NCBI RefSeq assembly: GCF_017876165.1
Contig: NZ_JAGINQ010000015.1
Coordinates: 62,001 to 126,000, forward strand
Source: Azospirillum soli
GTDB lineage: Bacteria; Pseudomonadota; Alphaproteobacteria; Azospirillales; Azospirillaceae
Direction of reading: 5' to 3'
DNA: 64,000 nt
How positions within the stretch are numbered: the first letter of the stretch is position 1; each line of letters opens with the position of its first letter. Under the pieces are notes generated by a model. That model searched no databases. It saw only the letters and a list, made by a program, of their open reading frames with translations, and was not told the DNA's origin. Positions 16,985 through 27,279 of this stretch are shown piece after piece. A program made the translations under genes and the position numbers.

Positions 16985-17971
16985 ATGGGCTGGCGCCTCC
17001 GGATCGCGGCGGTCGGACTCGCCGCGATCACCGCCTGCATCGCCGCCGCCTTCTGGGGTGCCCTGCGCATCATGGCCCCCGGACCGCTGGAGCACCCGAC
17101 GACGGTGGCCATCCCGCGCGGCAGCGGGCTTGAAACGATTGCGCTGACGTTGAGCGAGGCGGGAGTCGTGGATTCCCCGCTTCTGTTCATCGGTGGCGCC
17201 AAGCTGGCCGGCGGCCTGAAGGCCGGCGAATACGCCTTTCCGGCCGGCATCAGCATCGACGGCGTTCTCGACATCATGCGCCAGGGGCGGACGGTGGTGC
17301 GCCGCTTCACCGTGCCGGAAGGGCTGACCTCCGCGCAGGTGGTGGCGCTGCTGGACAAGGAGCCGGCTCTGTCGGGCGAGGTGAAGGCCGTGCCGAAGAA
17401 CGGCAGCCTGTTGCCCGAGACCTATCACTATTCCTACGGCGATACCCGCGCGGCGCTGATCGAGCGCATGCAGCGCGGTATGGAACAGGCCCTGGCGGAA
17501 GCGTGGAAGGAGCGGTCCAAGGATCTGCCCTTCGAGACGCCGCAGCAGGCGCTGACGCTGGCCTCCATCGTCGAGAAGGAAACCGGCGTGGCGGACGAGC
17601 GGGCCAAGGTGGCCGGCGTCTTCGTCAATCGTCTGGAAACGGGCATGAAGCTCCAGTCCGATCCGACGGTGATCTTCGCCCTGACCGACGGCAGCGGGGA
17701 ATTGGGCCGTGCCCTGACCCGCGCCGACTGGAAGTTCGAATCGCCGTACAACACCTACCATGTGGCCGGGCTGCCGCCGGGCCCCATCGCCAATCCGGGG
17801 CGCGCTTCCATCCAGGCGGCGCTGCATCCGGAACGGCATGACTTCCTGTATTTCGTTGCGGACGGCAGCGGCGGCCATGTGTTCGCCAAGACGCTGCCCG
17901 ACCACAACAGGAACGTCGCCAAGTGGCGCGACGTTCAGCGCCGTCAGAACGGCGATTCCGGTCAGGATTAA
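16985..17971 (+). CDS. mltG: endolytic transglycosylase MltG
   Basis: Inner-membrane lytic transglycosylase thought to release new glycan strands during peptidoglycan synthesis. The 328-aa product has one N-terminal membrane helix (about residues 7-30), a LysM-like region, and the YceG domain with the catalytic glutamate in LASIVEKETGV and the downstream QSDPTVIFAL, SPYNTY and GLPPGPIANPG motifs. It follows fabF by 27 bp, the usual gene order. Its stop overlaps the stop of a convergent small gene by 4 bp. Confidence 0.95.
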   Translation: MGWRLRIAAVGLAAITACIAAAFWGALRIMAPGPLEHPTTVAIPRGSGLETIALTLSEAGVVDSPLLFIGGAKLAGGLKAGEYAFPAGISIDGVLDIMRQGRTVVRRFTVPEGLTSAQVVALLDKEPALSGEVKAVPKNGSLLPETYHYSYGDTRAALIERMQRGMEQALAEAWKERSKDLPFETPQQALTLASIVEKETGVADERAKVAGVFVNRLETGMKLQSDPTVIFALTDGSGELGRALTRADWKFESPYNTYHVAGLPPGPIANPGRASIQAALHPERHDFLYFVADGSGGHVFAKTLPDHNRNVAKWRDVQRRQNGDSGQD

Positions 17972-18195
17972 GCGGCGTTCGACGCCTTCAGATCGACCGG
18001 GAGCACGCCGCCGAGGCTGCCATAGGACTTGCGCGCGGCGCGCAGCTTTTCCAGGGACTCCAGGAGGCTTTCTTCCGCGAAGCCGGGGGCGAGCTGGGTC
18101 AGCTCCTGTTCCGTCAGGGCAATGAAGGAGTCCAGAAGGCGCGCGTGGATGCGGCAGGCGTGGCGGACTTCATCGGAAATCATCGGTGCGGACAT
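17968..18195 (-). CDS. small uncharacterised protein
   Basis: A 75-aa reading frame from MSAPMISDEVRHACRIHARL, predicted to be largely helical, without membrane segments or a recognised motif. GGGGAG lies about 10 bp before the ATG at 18195; a start at 18216 would add seven residues. It converges with mltG with a 4-bp stop overlap. The codon use has the GC3 bias of the neighbours, which supports a real gene. I do not recognise a family. Confidence 0.55.
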   Translation of the reverse strand: MSAPMISDEVRHACRIHARLLDSFIALTEQELTQLAPGFAEESLLESLEKLRAARKSYGSLGGVLPVDLKASNAA

Positions 18196-18405
18196 AATCG
18201 GGTGCTCCCCTTTCACGGAATAGGCATGGCACTGTTCTGCGTGCTGAGGGGATTTAGCGCCAGTTCCGGTTAATGAAACTTTAAATGCAATGTATCGGCT
18301 CGATGGTAATACGGGTTACCACTTTTGACAATTGCTCGAATTCGAAACTGTATTTGATGTGAGTGCTGTGATGTTTTGTGGTTTGCACTTGGGGTATTGA
18401 ATGGC

Positions 18406-18442
18406 CGCAGGCTGGGCCGACCGAAGCACGGCCCAGCCTGCG
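18406..18442 (-). terminator. terminator-like hairpin after slt
   Basis: A perfect 14-bp inverted repeat (CGCAGGCTGGGCCG and its complement) with a 9-nt loop starts 20 bp after the slt stop. No clear T-run follows on the minus strand. The rest of the 18217-18461 interval is unusually AT-rich for this window (near 18240-18400) and shows no gene. Confidence 0.6.
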
Positions 18443-18461
18443 ATGCGCAATGCCGAATTCG

Positions 18462-20456
18462 TTACCGGCGCAATTCCTTGTCCAGGTTCAGGTCGGCCTT
18501 GCCACCCTGGATGCGGGCTCGATAGACGAGCATCGCCTCCATGACGCGCTGGACATAGTTGCGGGTCTCGTAAATCGGGATCAGCTCCATCCAGTCCACG
18601 ACGTCGATGGCTTCGGTGCGCGGGTCGCCGTAGGTGTCGATCCACTGCCGCACCCGCGTCGGCCCCGCGTTGTAGGCGGCGATCGCCATGACGTAGGACC
18701 CGTTGAAGCGGTCGATCATATCCGCCAGATAGGCCGATCCGAGCTTCACGTTGTAGTCGGGATCGCTGGTCAGCTTGGTGTTGTTGTGCTTCAGCCCCAG
18801 CTTTGTGGCGACCAGTTGCGCTGTGCCCGGCATCAGCTGCATCAGCCCACGCGCGCCGGCCGACGACACGATGGCGGTGTTGAAGGTGCTTTCCTGCCGG
18901 ATGATGGCGTGGACCAGCGCGATTTCCGGCGCGCTCGGCCGCGCGTCGATCATCGGATAGCCGGCCTCGACCAGGAACACGTCGTTCTGCGCGGCGTCCT
19001 TGGCGGCGGCTACGGCCAGATCGCGGCGCCCGACCTCGCGCGCCAGCTTGGCGGCCAGCACATAGTCGGCCGGCTCCTTCGAATCGAGACTGATGCGGCG
19101 CAGGAAGGCGGTCACCCGCTCGTCCTCCTTGCCTTCGATCTCCGCCAGCATGCGGGCGGCGCGGACCACCTCGCGGCGTTCGAAGGCGGTCGCGTCGGCG
19201 TTCGACACGCGGGGCTCGGCCGGCAGGTCGATGCGCCCGGTGCCGCCGGTGTGCCGGGCGGCGAGCTGGCCGTAGAAGGTCGTGCCGTACTGTGCGGCCT
19301 TGGCGTACCAGTCCTTGGCCTGCGCGGTCTCGCCCAGCGCCTCGGCCGCTCGCCCGCACCAGTAGGCGCCGCGCGCCTTGCTGATCGGGGCGCTCACCGA
19401 CCGGTAAAGCTTGTGGAAATGCCCGAAGGCGTCGGACGGGTTGTCGAGGTATCGCAGCGCCAGGAAACCGGCCAGGAACTCCGCTTCGGCGACGCCATTG
19501 CCCTCAGTCTGGCCGTGCGCCTTCACCAGCCGGTAGGCGAGGTTGTAATCGCCCCGTTCGATGGAACGGCGGGCCAGGATGTGCCGCTCGGTCCACCAAG
19601 CCTGCGGCCGGCCCATGTCCTTGGGCGCCTGGGTCAGGATCTCCAGGGCTCCGGCGTCGTCGCCCTTGCGGCGGCGGTAGCGGGCGCGGTCGAACAGCAG
19701 GCCGGGGTCGTTGCGCAAGGATGCCGGCACGCGGGCCAGCGCCGCGTCGGCGTTCTTGGAATCGCTGTCCAGCGCAATCCGCGCCTCAATCAACAGGTCA
19801 TAAGCCTCGTCGAAGAAGGGCAGCATGCGCCGCACCGCCGCTTCCTGCCTTTCCCACAGCAGCCGGTCGATGCGCGCCTTGTGGTCCTGCGGGCGCAGGT
19901 GCGAGCGGTAACGGCCGAGGAACGCCTCTTCGTCCGTTGGCGTCATGTTGGCCTCGATCCAGCGCTCGCGCACCAGCTTCACGGCGCGGTCGGCGTTGCC
20001 GGTCGCCATCAGCGTGTCGGCGTAGCGTAGGAAGCCCTCGGCGGTCAGCGGCGGATACTGCTTGAACCAGGCGAGCACCCGGTCCTCGTCCAGGTCGATG
20101 GGCATGGCCTTCTCGGCCTGCCGGCGCAGCTGCGCCTGGTTGGGCCAGTCGCCGTTCTCGCGGATGAAGGAGGATATCTCGTCGAAGCTGCCACCGCCCG
20201 GTGCGGCCAGCGCCATCCAGCGGATCACCTTGGCCGGCAGCTTCTCCCTGGCCTGCGACGCGATGCGCAACGCCTCGTCGTGCCGGTCGTCGTCGGCGGT
20301 CTTAAAGGCCTGCCGATAAATGGTGACGTCCTGCGCGGTCAGGCTGGCCGCGGCGACGGGCGCGGTGGTCAGCAGCAGAAAGGCGGTCAGGGATGCGGCC
20401 AGAGCGTTTCGGGCGCTCTTGCCCAGGAAGGTCGGGGCGGCTAAGGTGCGCGACAC
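18462..20456 (-). CDS. slt: soluble lytic murein transglycosylase
   Basis: Periplasmic enzyme that cleaves peptidoglycan glycan strands to 1,6-anhydro ends. About 664 aa from the GTG at 20456: a signal peptide (hydrophobic core [19 protein letters not shown]), a long helical superhelix, and a C-terminal SLT domain with the catalytic glutamate in IIRQESTFN, then [13 protein letters not shown] and [13 protein letters not shown]. Length agrees with Slt70 (645 aa). The frame is open further upstream, but that part lies under dapA. The start is uncertain because no strong ribosome site is visible. Confidence 0.9.
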   Translation of the reverse strand: MSRTLAAPTFLGKSARNALAASLTAFLLLTTAPVAAASLTAQDVTIYRQAFKTADDDRHDEALRIASQAREKLPAKVIRWMALAAPGGGSFDEISSFIRENGDWPNQAQLRRQAEKAMPIDLDEDRVLAWFKQYPPLTAEGFLRYADTLMATGNADRAVKLVRERWIEANMTPTDEEAFLGRYRSHLRPQDHKARIDRLLWERQEAAVRRMLPFFDEAYDLLIEARIALDSDSKNADAALARVPASLRNDPGLLFDRARYRRRKGDDAGALEILTQAPKDMGRPQAWWTERHILARRSIERGDYNLAYRLVKAHGQTEGNGVAEAEFLAGFLALRYLDNPSDAFGHFHKLYRSVSAPISKARGAYWCGRAAEALGETAQAKDWYAKAAQYGTTFYGQLAARHTGGTGRIDLPAEPRVSNADATAFERREVVRAARMLAEIEGKEDERVTAFLRRISLDSKEPADYVLAAKLAREVGRRDLAVAAAKDAAQNDVFLVEAGYPMIDARPSAPEIALVHAIIRQESTFNTAIVSSAGARGLMQLMPGTAQLVATKLGLKHNNTKLTSDPDYNVKLGSAYLADMIDRFNGSYVMAIAAYNAGPTRVRQWIDTYGDPRTEAIDVVDWMELIPIYETRNYVQRVMEAMLVYRARIQGGKADLNLDKELRR

Positions 20457-20486
20457 TTTTCTTGCAGTCCGTCGGAGGTGGCAGGC

Positions 20487-21362
20487 ATGTTGTACGGTTC
20501 CATCGTCGCTCTTTTGACCCCGTTCAAAAACGGGAAAGTGGACGAGGCCGCCTTCCAGTCCTTCGTCGAGTGGCAGGTTGCGCAGGGCACCCACGGTCTC
20601 GTTCCGTGCGGCACCACCGGTGAGTCGCCCACGCTCTCCCACGAGGAGCACAACCGCGTGGTCGAGCTGTGCATCGAGGCGGCCGGCGGCAAGGTCCCGG
20701 TCATCGCCGGCACCGGCTCCAACTCCACCGAGGAGGCGATTTCGCTCACCAAGCACGCCAAGCAGGCCGGCGCAACGGCGGCTCTGGTGGTGACGCCCTA
20801 TTACAACAAGCCGACGCAAGAAGGTCTGTACCAGCATTTCAAAGCGATCCATGACGCGGCGGATTTGCCGATCGTTATCTACAACATTCCCGGCCGCAGT
20901 GTCGTGGATATGTCGGTGGCAACGATGGCCCGTCTCGCCAAGCTGCCGAACATCATCGGCGTAAAGGACGCGACGGCCGATCTGGCCCGCCCGGCCCGCC
21001 TGATTCAGGAGGTCGGCCCCGACTTCATCCAGCTGTCGGGCGAGGACGTGACGGCGCTGGCCTTCAACGCGCAGGGCGGGGTGGGGTGCATCTCCGTGAC
21101 GGCCAACATCGCCCCGGCGCAGTGCGCGGCCATGCAGGACGCTTGGCGCCAGGGCGACCTCGCCACGGCGTACAAGTACCGCGACCTGCTGACCCCGCTG
21201 CACGATTCGATGTTCGTGGAGACCAGCCCGGCCCCGGTGAAGTACGCCGCCAGCCTGCTGGGCAAGTCCACCGACGAGGTGCGCCTGCCGCTGGTCCCGG
21301 CATCGGAAGCCACGCGTACGACCGTGCGCGAGGCCATGAAGCAGGCCGGCCTGTTGTCGTAA
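20487..21362 (+). CDS. dapA: 4-hydroxy-tetrahydrodipicolinate synthase
   Basis: Condenses pyruvate and aspartate semialdehyde in lysine and diaminopimelate synthesis. The 291-aa TIM-barrel protein has [14 protein letters not shown], the active-site tyrosine in [11 protein letters not shown], the Schiff-base lysine in [11 protein letters not shown] and the arginine in [10 protein letters not shown]. The ATG at 20487 is preceded by GGAGG. Divergent from slt with a 30-bp gap, so their promoters overlap; smpB follows. Confidence 0.96.
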   Translation: MLYGSIVALLTPFKNGKVDEAAFQSFVEWQVAQGTHGLVPCGTTGESPTLSHEEHNRVVELCIEAAGGKVPVIAGTGSNSTEEAISLTKHAKQAGATAALVVTPYYNKPTQEGLYQHFKAIHDAADLPIVIYNIPGRSVVDMSVATMARLAKLPNIIGVKDATADLARPARLIQEVGPDFIQLSGEDVTALAFNAQGGVGCISVTANIAPAQCAAMQDAWRQGDLATAYKYRDLLTPLHDSMFVETSPAPVKYAASLLGKSTDEVRLPLVPASEATRTTVREAMKQAGLLS

Positions 21363-21396
21363 GCGACGGCACCAGAGGCTTCAGGAGGAGAAAGAC

Positions 21397-21873
21397 GTGG
21401 CCGCGCGCGAGCCAGAACCAAGGCGGATAGCGGCACAGAACCGCCGCGCGCGCTTCGACTACTTCATCGAAGACACCCTGGAGGCCGGTCTGATGCTGAC
21501 CGGCACCGAGGTGAAGTCGTTGCGCGGCGGCCGTGCCAGCATCAACGAGGCGTACGCCGGCCTCAAGGGCGGGGAACTGTACCTGTTCAACGCGTACATC
21601 CCCGAATATCTGCAAGCGGGCCGCTGGCTTCAGCACGAGGTCAAGCGGCCGCGCAAGCTGCTGGTGCGCAAGCGCGAGCTGAACAAGCTCATGGGCGCCA
21701 TCAAGCAGAAGGGTGTGACGCTGATACCGATGCAGGTCTATTTCAACGACCGCGGCATCGCGAAGCTTCAGGTCGGCGTCGCCACCGGCAAGAAGAAGCA
21801 CGACAAGCGCGAGTCCGAGAAGGAACGCAGCTGGCAGCGCGACAAGGCGCGCCTGATGCGCGACAAGGGCTGA
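21397..21873 (+). CDS. smpB: SsrA-binding protein SmpB
   Basis: Partner of tmRNA in ribosome rescue, 158 aa. The GTG start at 21397 is preceded by AGGAGGAGA. The oligonucleotide-binding core shows [19 protein letters not shown] and [10 protein letters not shown], and the Lys/Arg-rich C-terminal tail ([15 protein letters not shown]) is the segment that enters the mRNA channel. The dapA-smpB pair is common in alphaproteobacteria. Confidence 0.96.
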   Translation: MAAREPEPRRIAAQNRRARFDYFIEDTLEAGLMLTGTEVKSLRGGRASINEAYAGLKGGELYLFNAYIPEYLQAGRWLQHEVKRPRKLLVRKRELNKLMGAIKQKGVTLIPMQVYFNDRGIAKLQVGVATGKKKHDKRESEKERSWQRDKARLMRDKG

Positions 21874-21889
21874 GCCTATTCCCTTATCT

Positions 21890-21912
21890 CCCTCTCCCCT
21901 CTGGGGAGAGGG
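21890..21912. repeat. palindromic intergenic element, copy 1 (simple)
   Basis: CCCTCTCCCC / GGGGAGAGGG, 10-bp perfect arms around TCT, between smpB and the next co-directional gene. It shares the CCCTCTCCC / GGGAGAGGG core with elements at 32677, 43968 and 57711. Confidence 0.7.
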
Positions 21913-21937
21913 AATTCAGGACATTGAGAGACCAGCA

Positions 21938-22966
21938 GTGAGCCGACTGTCCAACCGCGCGACGGACCGTGAATCCACGGTGGCCGGAGTCGCCGCCGAA
22001 GCGCTGTCCGAACGCCGCCCGCAGGGCCGCATCCTCGTCGCGGGCGACTCCGACGGGGCCATGGAAGAGGCTCTGGCCGAAGGCGGTGCGCAGGTCGTGT
22101 CCTGGAACCGGCTGGCGCTGGACGGCAAGCCGGCCACGCCCTGGCCCGTCCAAGGGCCGTTCGACGGGGCCGTCCTGCGCTTGCCGCGCGGCTGGGCGGC
22201 GTTCGAAATGGCGCTGCACGCGCTGGCCTCCCGCCTTGCGCCCGGCGCTCCGCTGTGGATCGTCGGCAGCAACGACGAGGGCATCACCTCGGCACCAAAG
22301 CGGTTCGACGGGCTGGTGGACGGCGCCGAGACGCTGACCATCAAACGCCGCGCCCGCGTGCTGGAGACCCGCCGCACCGATGCGCCGGCCAAGGGCAACC
22401 TTGAGGATTGGCGGGAGACCGTCACGGTTGCCGTTCCCGGCCATGGCGATCCCCTGTCGCTGGTCTCCTACCCCGGCCTGTTCGCCCACGGGCATCTGGA
22501 CGCCGGCACCGAATGTCTGCTGAAGGTCCTGCCGGAGATCGCGCCGGGCACCGCCGTGCTCGATTTCGGCTGTGGCGCGGGCGTCATCACGCGGGCGGTG
22601 CGGGAGCGCACGCCTGACGCGCGCCTGACCCTGCTGGACATCGACGCGGTCGCGCTCCACGCCGCCCGCCAGAACGTTCCCGACGCCGAATACGTCCTCA
22701 GCGACGGGCTGTCCGGCCTCGGCACGCGGGAGCGGTTCGGCCTGATCCTCTCCAACCCGCCGCTCCATCGCGGCAAGGACGAGGATTTCGGCATGCTGGA
22801 GGCGCTGGTCGCCGGCACCAAGCAGTATTTGAAACTGCGCGGCTCCTTGGTCGCCGTCACGCAGCGGACGGCCGGCGTCGGCAAGCTGTTCAAGACCGCC
22901 TTCGGTCACGCCGACCTGCTGCTCGAAACGCCGCAGTTCCAGGTGTGGAAGGGCACGCCGAAGTAG
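21938..22966 (+). CDS. class I SAM methyltransferase, RsmC-like
   Basis: A protein of 342 aa with the two-domain layout of RsmC (16S rRNA guanine-N2 methyltransferase at G1207). A degenerate N-terminal methyltransferase-like half is followed by a C-terminal half with SAM motif I (VLDFGCGAGVI), an acidic motif II (LTLLDIDAVAL) and the N2-guanine motif LSNPPLH. The GTG start at 21938 is the best available. RsmC is the closest known family; the exact rRNA target is inferred. Confidence 0.82.
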   Translation: MSRLSNRATDRESTVAGVAAEALSERRPQGRILVAGDSDGAMEEALAEGGAQVVSWNRLALDGKPATPWPVQGPFDGAVLRLPRGWAAFEMALHALASRLAPGAPLWIVGSNDEGITSAPKRFDGLVDGAETLTIKRRARVLETRRTDAPAKGNLEDWRETVTVAVPGHGDPLSLVSYPGLFAHGHLDAGTECLLKVLPEIAPGTAVLDFGCGAGVITRAVRERTPDARLTLLDIDAVALHAARQNVPDAEYVLSDGLSGLGTRERFGLILSNPPLHRGKDEDFGMLEALVAGTKQYLKLRGSLVAVTQRTAGVGKLFKTAFGHADLLLETPQFQVWKGTPK

Positions 22967-22983
22967 CGCGCCCTTTCTTCCTC

Positions 22984-24042
<1,059 letters not shown>

Positions 24043-24080
24043 CTACGCCCCTTGGGTGCGCCGACTCAAGCCGCACCACC

Positions 24081-24125
24081 CATGCGGCCGGCGCATGGTT
24101 GTTTTCATGGTCGGCCGGCCGCATG
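24081..24125 (-). terminator. hairpin between the metallophosphoesterase and hemB
   Basis: Perfect 12-bp arms CATGCGGCCGGC / GCCGGCCGCATG with a 21-nt loop, starting 13 bp after the metallophosphoesterase stop. No T-run follows, so it may be a weak or Rho-assisted terminator. Confidence 0.4.
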
Positions 24126-24137
24126 CCGCTCTCGCGC

Positions 24138-25040
24138 TCAGCCGCGCAAAGTGCTGTCGGGTTGGACCGGCGTCGTTTGATGAAGGCCATCGAACGGCGT
24201 CGGTGGCACAGGCCTGAATCCCGAATCCTGCGCCTCCATCAGCCAGCGGTGCGAGTCCTTGCGCCATGTGGAGACGAGGCCGCCGGTGAAGGCCGCTCCC
24301 TCCCACGAGCGCACCTCGAAGGTCACGCGCGGCGGGGCGATGGTGATGAGGTTGTAGGCGTTCGCCTCGTTGCGCAGGCGGGTGGAGGTCGCGGTGGAGG
24401 CCTGCGCCACCAGGATGGAGCGGGCGACCTGGGTGTGGTGGGTCATGATGTCGCCGGAATAGGCCTTATGCAGGTGCCCGGCCAGCAGCAGATCCACCCC
24501 GCAACTCTCAAGCGCCGGCAGGGCCAGCTTGTGCCGGCCGACCAGTTTCGTCCCCGGCGCGTCCGGCGGCGGCAGGAAGGGGTGATGGGTGAACAGCACC
24601 TTGAAGACCGTCTCGGGCAGGGCGCAGAACACTTCGCGCACGCGCTGGATCTGCGCCTTGTTCATGCGCCCTTCGGAAAAATCCATGATGACCGAGCGCG
24701 CCGTGTTGATGCCCAGCACCGCGATCTCGGAATCGACGTGGAACGGGCTGAGGTCGCGGCTGATGTAGCGCTTGTAGTTGCCGAACGGGTCGATGAACCG
24801 CCGCACCACGTTGTAGACCGGGATGTCGTGGTTGCCCGGCACCACCAGATAGGGGAAGGGCAGGCGTTGCAGGAAGGCGCGCGCCTCTTCGAAATGCCTG
24901 GCCTTGGCGCGCTGGACAAGGTCGCCGGAGATGACGATCAGGTCCGGCTTCGCGGCGGTCAGGTCGGCCAGCAGCCCCTCGACCACATGCGGGTCGATGC
25001 GGCCGAAATGCAGGTCGGAGATGTGGGCCAGGGTCTTCAC
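24138..25040 (-). CDS. metallophosphoesterase (calcineurin-like)
   Basis: A protein of 300 aa from the GTG at 25040 (MKTLAHISDLHFG). All metallophosphoesterase motifs are present in order: DLHFG, GDLVQ, GNHD, THHPF and GHLHK, giving the two-metal site. The family includes cyclic-nucleotide phosphodiesterases (CpdA-like) and lipid A/UDP-sugar pyrophosphatases; the short GNHD-to-THH spacing and overall length suit the CpdA-like group, but the substrate is not determined. It follows the lipid kinase gene by 16 bp, probably one operon. Confidence 0.87.
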   Translation of the reverse strand: MKTLAHISDLHFGRIDPHVVEGLLADLTAAKPDLIVISGDLVQRAKARHFEEARAFLQRLPFPYLVVPGNHDIPVYNVVRRFIDPFGNYKRYISRDLSPFHVDSEIAVLGINTARSVIMDFSEGRMNKAQIQRVREVFCALPETVFKVLFTHHPFLPPPDAPGTKLVGRHKLALPALESCGVDLLLAGHLHKAYSGDIMTHHTQVARSILVAQASTATSTRLRNEANAYNLITIAPPRVTFEVRSWEGAAFTGGLVSTWRKDSHRWLMEAQDSGFRPVPPTPFDGLHQTTPVQPDSTLRG

Positions 25041-25056
25041 GGCGTCACACTCGTCT

Positions 25057-25977
25057 TCACGGCGTTCCACTCGATGGATTGGCCTTCGGGGCGAGGATCG
25101 TCAGCGCCTTGGGCCGGATCCGGTAATGCAGCGGCTGCTCCATCTGCCGCACCTCGCCATCGTTGACCATCTTCAACCGCCGCCGCCGGCTGTGCACGGT
25201 CAACTGGGTGGCGGTCAACGTTTCCAACTCCTCATCCTGCTGCCAGGTTCCCAACACCGTGCGGCCCATCAGGCGCAGCATCGCCCAGGCGTCGCGGTGC
25301 CGCGCCACATAGACGCCCAGCTTGCCGGAATCGAGCACCGAGCGGCGCACCAACAGGCTGCCGGCACTGGCGTCGTACGGGTCGTTGGACACGGCCAGCA
25401 CCGGCGTGCGCACCCGGCGCGGTCCGTCGCCCCAGTCGATGCGCACGTCCAGCATCGGCAGCCGGTACAGCGCCTTGCCCATGGCGACGGCGGCGGCCGG
25501 CCATTTCAGCAGGCGGTGGCGGCGCCGCTTCTCCTCCCGCTCCTGCACGACCATGGGATAGAAGCCGAGAACGGAGCTGTTCAGGAACACCTCCCCGTTC
25601 ACCTCCGCCACGTCGATGGCGCGCTTCTCCCCGTCGGCCAGGGCCTGCACGGCCTCGTCCAGATCCAGCGGGGTTCCGAGATCGCGCGCCAGCAGGTTCA
25701 GCGTGCCGAGCGGCAGGATCCCCATGGCCTTGCCGGTCGGCAGCAGCATGTTGACCGCCGTGTGGATGGTCCCGTCGCCGCCGCCGACGATCACCGTGTC
25801 GGCATCGGAATCAAGAGCACGCTGGATCTCCTCCGTGCAGGCGGCGGGTTCCACGGTGGCCAGCTTCACCTCCGCGCCCTGCCGTTCGAAGGCGGCGCGG
25901 ATCGACTCCACCGTGTCGTCGATGGGCCGGCCGGCCAGCGTGCCCGCGGACCGGTTGAGGACGATGGCCGCCTTCAT
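25057..25977 (-). CDS. diacylglycerol kinase family lipid kinase
   Basis: A protein of 306 aa with the DAGK catalytic domain: the nucleotide-binding loop VGGGDGTIHTAVN, the LPLGTLNLLARDLG motif and downstream FLNSSVLGFYP. The C-terminal beta domain ends with a NDGE-like motif (VNDGEV). Members (YegS/BmrU) phosphorylate lipids such as diacylglycerol or phosphatidylglycerol at the inner membrane. The pairing with a metallophosphoesterase could indicate a lipid-phosphate module, which is inference. Confidence 0.88.
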   Translation of the reverse strand: MKAAIVLNRSAGTLAGRPIDDTVESIRAAFERQGAEVKLATVEPAACTEEIQRALDSDADTVIVGGGDGTIHTAVNMLLPTGKAMGILPLGTLNLLARDLGTPLDLDEAVQALADGEKRAIDVAEVNGEVFLNSSVLGFYPMVVQEREEKRRRHRLLKWPAAAVAMGKALYRLPMLDVRIDWGDGPRRVRTPVLAVSNDPYDASAGSLLVRRSVLDSGKLGVYVARHRDAWAMLRLMGRTVLGTWQQDEELETLTATQLTVHSRRRRLKMVNDGEVRQMEQPLHYRIRPKALTILAPKANPSSGTP

Positions 25978-26049
25978 TCGTTTCGTGCCTTTCCGTCAGC
26001 CTTGGGGAAACATGAGCGCTGCCGCGCAACGGACAAGACGGGTGCGGTG

Positions 26050-26087
26050 TTCCGCCACTGGTCTTCCGCCACTAATGTTCCGCCACT
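26050..26087. repeat. three direct copies of TTCCGCCACT at 14-bp intervals
   Basis: Exact decamers start at 26050, 26064 and 26078, separated by variable tetramers (GGTC, AATG). They lie in the 222-bp gap between the divergent lipid kinase and 3-hydroxyisobutyryl-CoA hydrolase genes, 113 bp upstream of the latter. The spacing is fixed while the spacers vary, which suits a protein-binding array, but no regulator is known. Confidence 0.6.
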
Positions 26088-26199
26088 CTGCGGCGCGTGC
26101 CTCGCATGGGTCGCGATTTGACACGCGGCGTTCGGCCCGTATCATCGCGGGCCGGAAGGACAACGCTCCCGCAACGCACAAACGAGAACAAGCAATCCC

Positions 26200-27279
26200 A
26201 TGAATGACGCTGCCGAAATTCTCCCCGCCGAAATCCTGTTCGAACGCCGTGGCTCCATCGGTCTCGTCACGCTGAACCGTCCGAAGGCGCTGAACGCGCT
26301 GACCCTGGGCATGATTCGCCAGATGGACCCGCAGATGCGGGCCTGGGCGGCCGATCCGGAGGTCAAGGCGGTGGTCGTGCAGGGTGCCGGCGAGAAGGCC
26401 TTCTGCGCCGGCGGCGACGTGGTCAGCCTGTACGAGGCGGGCAAGGCGGCGCGCGCGGGGCAGGGCGACGGCTCGGCCATTCGCGCCTTCTTCAGCGAGG
26501 AGTATGTCCTCAACCGCCTTATCAAGAACTACCCGAAGCCCTATGTCGCGCTGATCGACGGCATCTCCATGGGCGGCGGCGTCGGCCTGTCGCAGCACGG
26601 CTCGCACCGCGTGGTGACGGAGCGCACGCTGTTCGCCATGCCGGAAACCGGAATCGGCCTTTACCCGGACGTCGGCGGCACCTACTTCCTGCCGCGCCTT
26701 CCGGGGCAGGTCGGCACCTGGCTGGGCCTGACCGGCGACCGTCTGAAGGCGGCGGACCTGCTGAACATCGGCGCGGCCGACGCCTTCGTTCCCAGCGCCA
26801 AGATCGAATCGCTCATCGCCGCCCTGGCGGACGGCGTCGCCGCCGACGAGGCCATCGCCCGCCACAAGGAACAGCCCGGCGACGCCCCCCTGGCCGCGCA
26901 CCGCGACGCGATCGACCGCTGCTATGCCCACGACACGGTCGAAGCCATTCTGGCCGCCCTGGAGTCGGAAGGAACGGAGTGGGCCGCCGCCCAGGCCGCC
27001 ACGCTCAAGCGCGTGTCGCCGACCAGCCTGAAGATCACGCTGGAGGCCATCCGGCGCGGCGGCACGCTCGACTTCGACGGCTGCATGAAGCAGGAGCTTC
27101 GTCTCAGCCTTGCCTGCCTTCTTGGCGGCCATGACTTCTACGAGGGCATCCGGGCGGTTCTGGTGGACAAGGACAAGAACCCGCGCTGGAACCCCGCCGA
27201 TCTCGCCGGTGTCTCCCGCGCCGATGTGGAGCGTCATTTCGCCGAAGCTCCCGGCGGCGATCTTGAATTCAAGGACTGA
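26200..27279 (+). CDS. 3-hydroxyisobutyryl-CoA hydrolase
   Basis: Crotonase-superfamily thioesterase of valine degradation releasing 3-hydroxyisobutyrate. The 359-aa product is longer than simple enoyl-CoA hydratases (about 260 aa) and has the HIBCH hallmarks: FCAGGDVVSLYE, FFSEEYVLNRLI, SMGGGVGLS, PETGIGLYPDVGGTYFLPRL and the C-terminal DKDKNPRWNP. The catalytic Glu/Asp pair lies in PETGIGLYPDVGG. It stands alone, with a 540-bp gap downstream. Confidence 0.92.
   Translation: MNDAAEILPAEILFERRGSIGLVTLNRPKALNALTLGMIRQMDPQMRAWAADPEVKAVVVQGAGEKAFCAGGDVVSLYEAGKAARAGQGDGSAIRAFFSEEYVLNRLIKNYPKPYVALIDGISMGGGVGLSQHGSHRVVTERTLFAMPETGIGLYPDVGGTYFLPRLPGQVGTWLGLTGDRLKAADLLNIGAADAFVPSAKIESLIAALADGVAADEAIARHKEQPGDAPLAAHRDAIDRCYAHDTVEAILAALESEGTEWAAAQAATLKRVSPTSLKITLEAIRRGGTLDFDGCMKQELRLSLACLLGGHDFYEGIRAVLVDKDKNPRWNPADLAGVSRADVERHFAEAPGGDLEFKD

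Noticed and set aside
15617-17905. Very long open frame (about 760 codons) on the minus strand opposite fabF and mltG
   Set aside because: It is the antisense shadow of two well-identified genes. GC3-rich coding sequence in this genome keeps the opposite strand free of stops, and the product is His/Arg/Gly-rich without any domain.
20457-21203. In-frame N-terminal extension of slt opposite dapA
   Set aside because: It would put about 250 residues before a clear signal peptide, and the region is occupied by dapA on the other strand.
26050-26087. CRISPR-like array
   Set aside because: Repeats are 10 bp and spacers 4 bp, far too short, and there are no cas genes.
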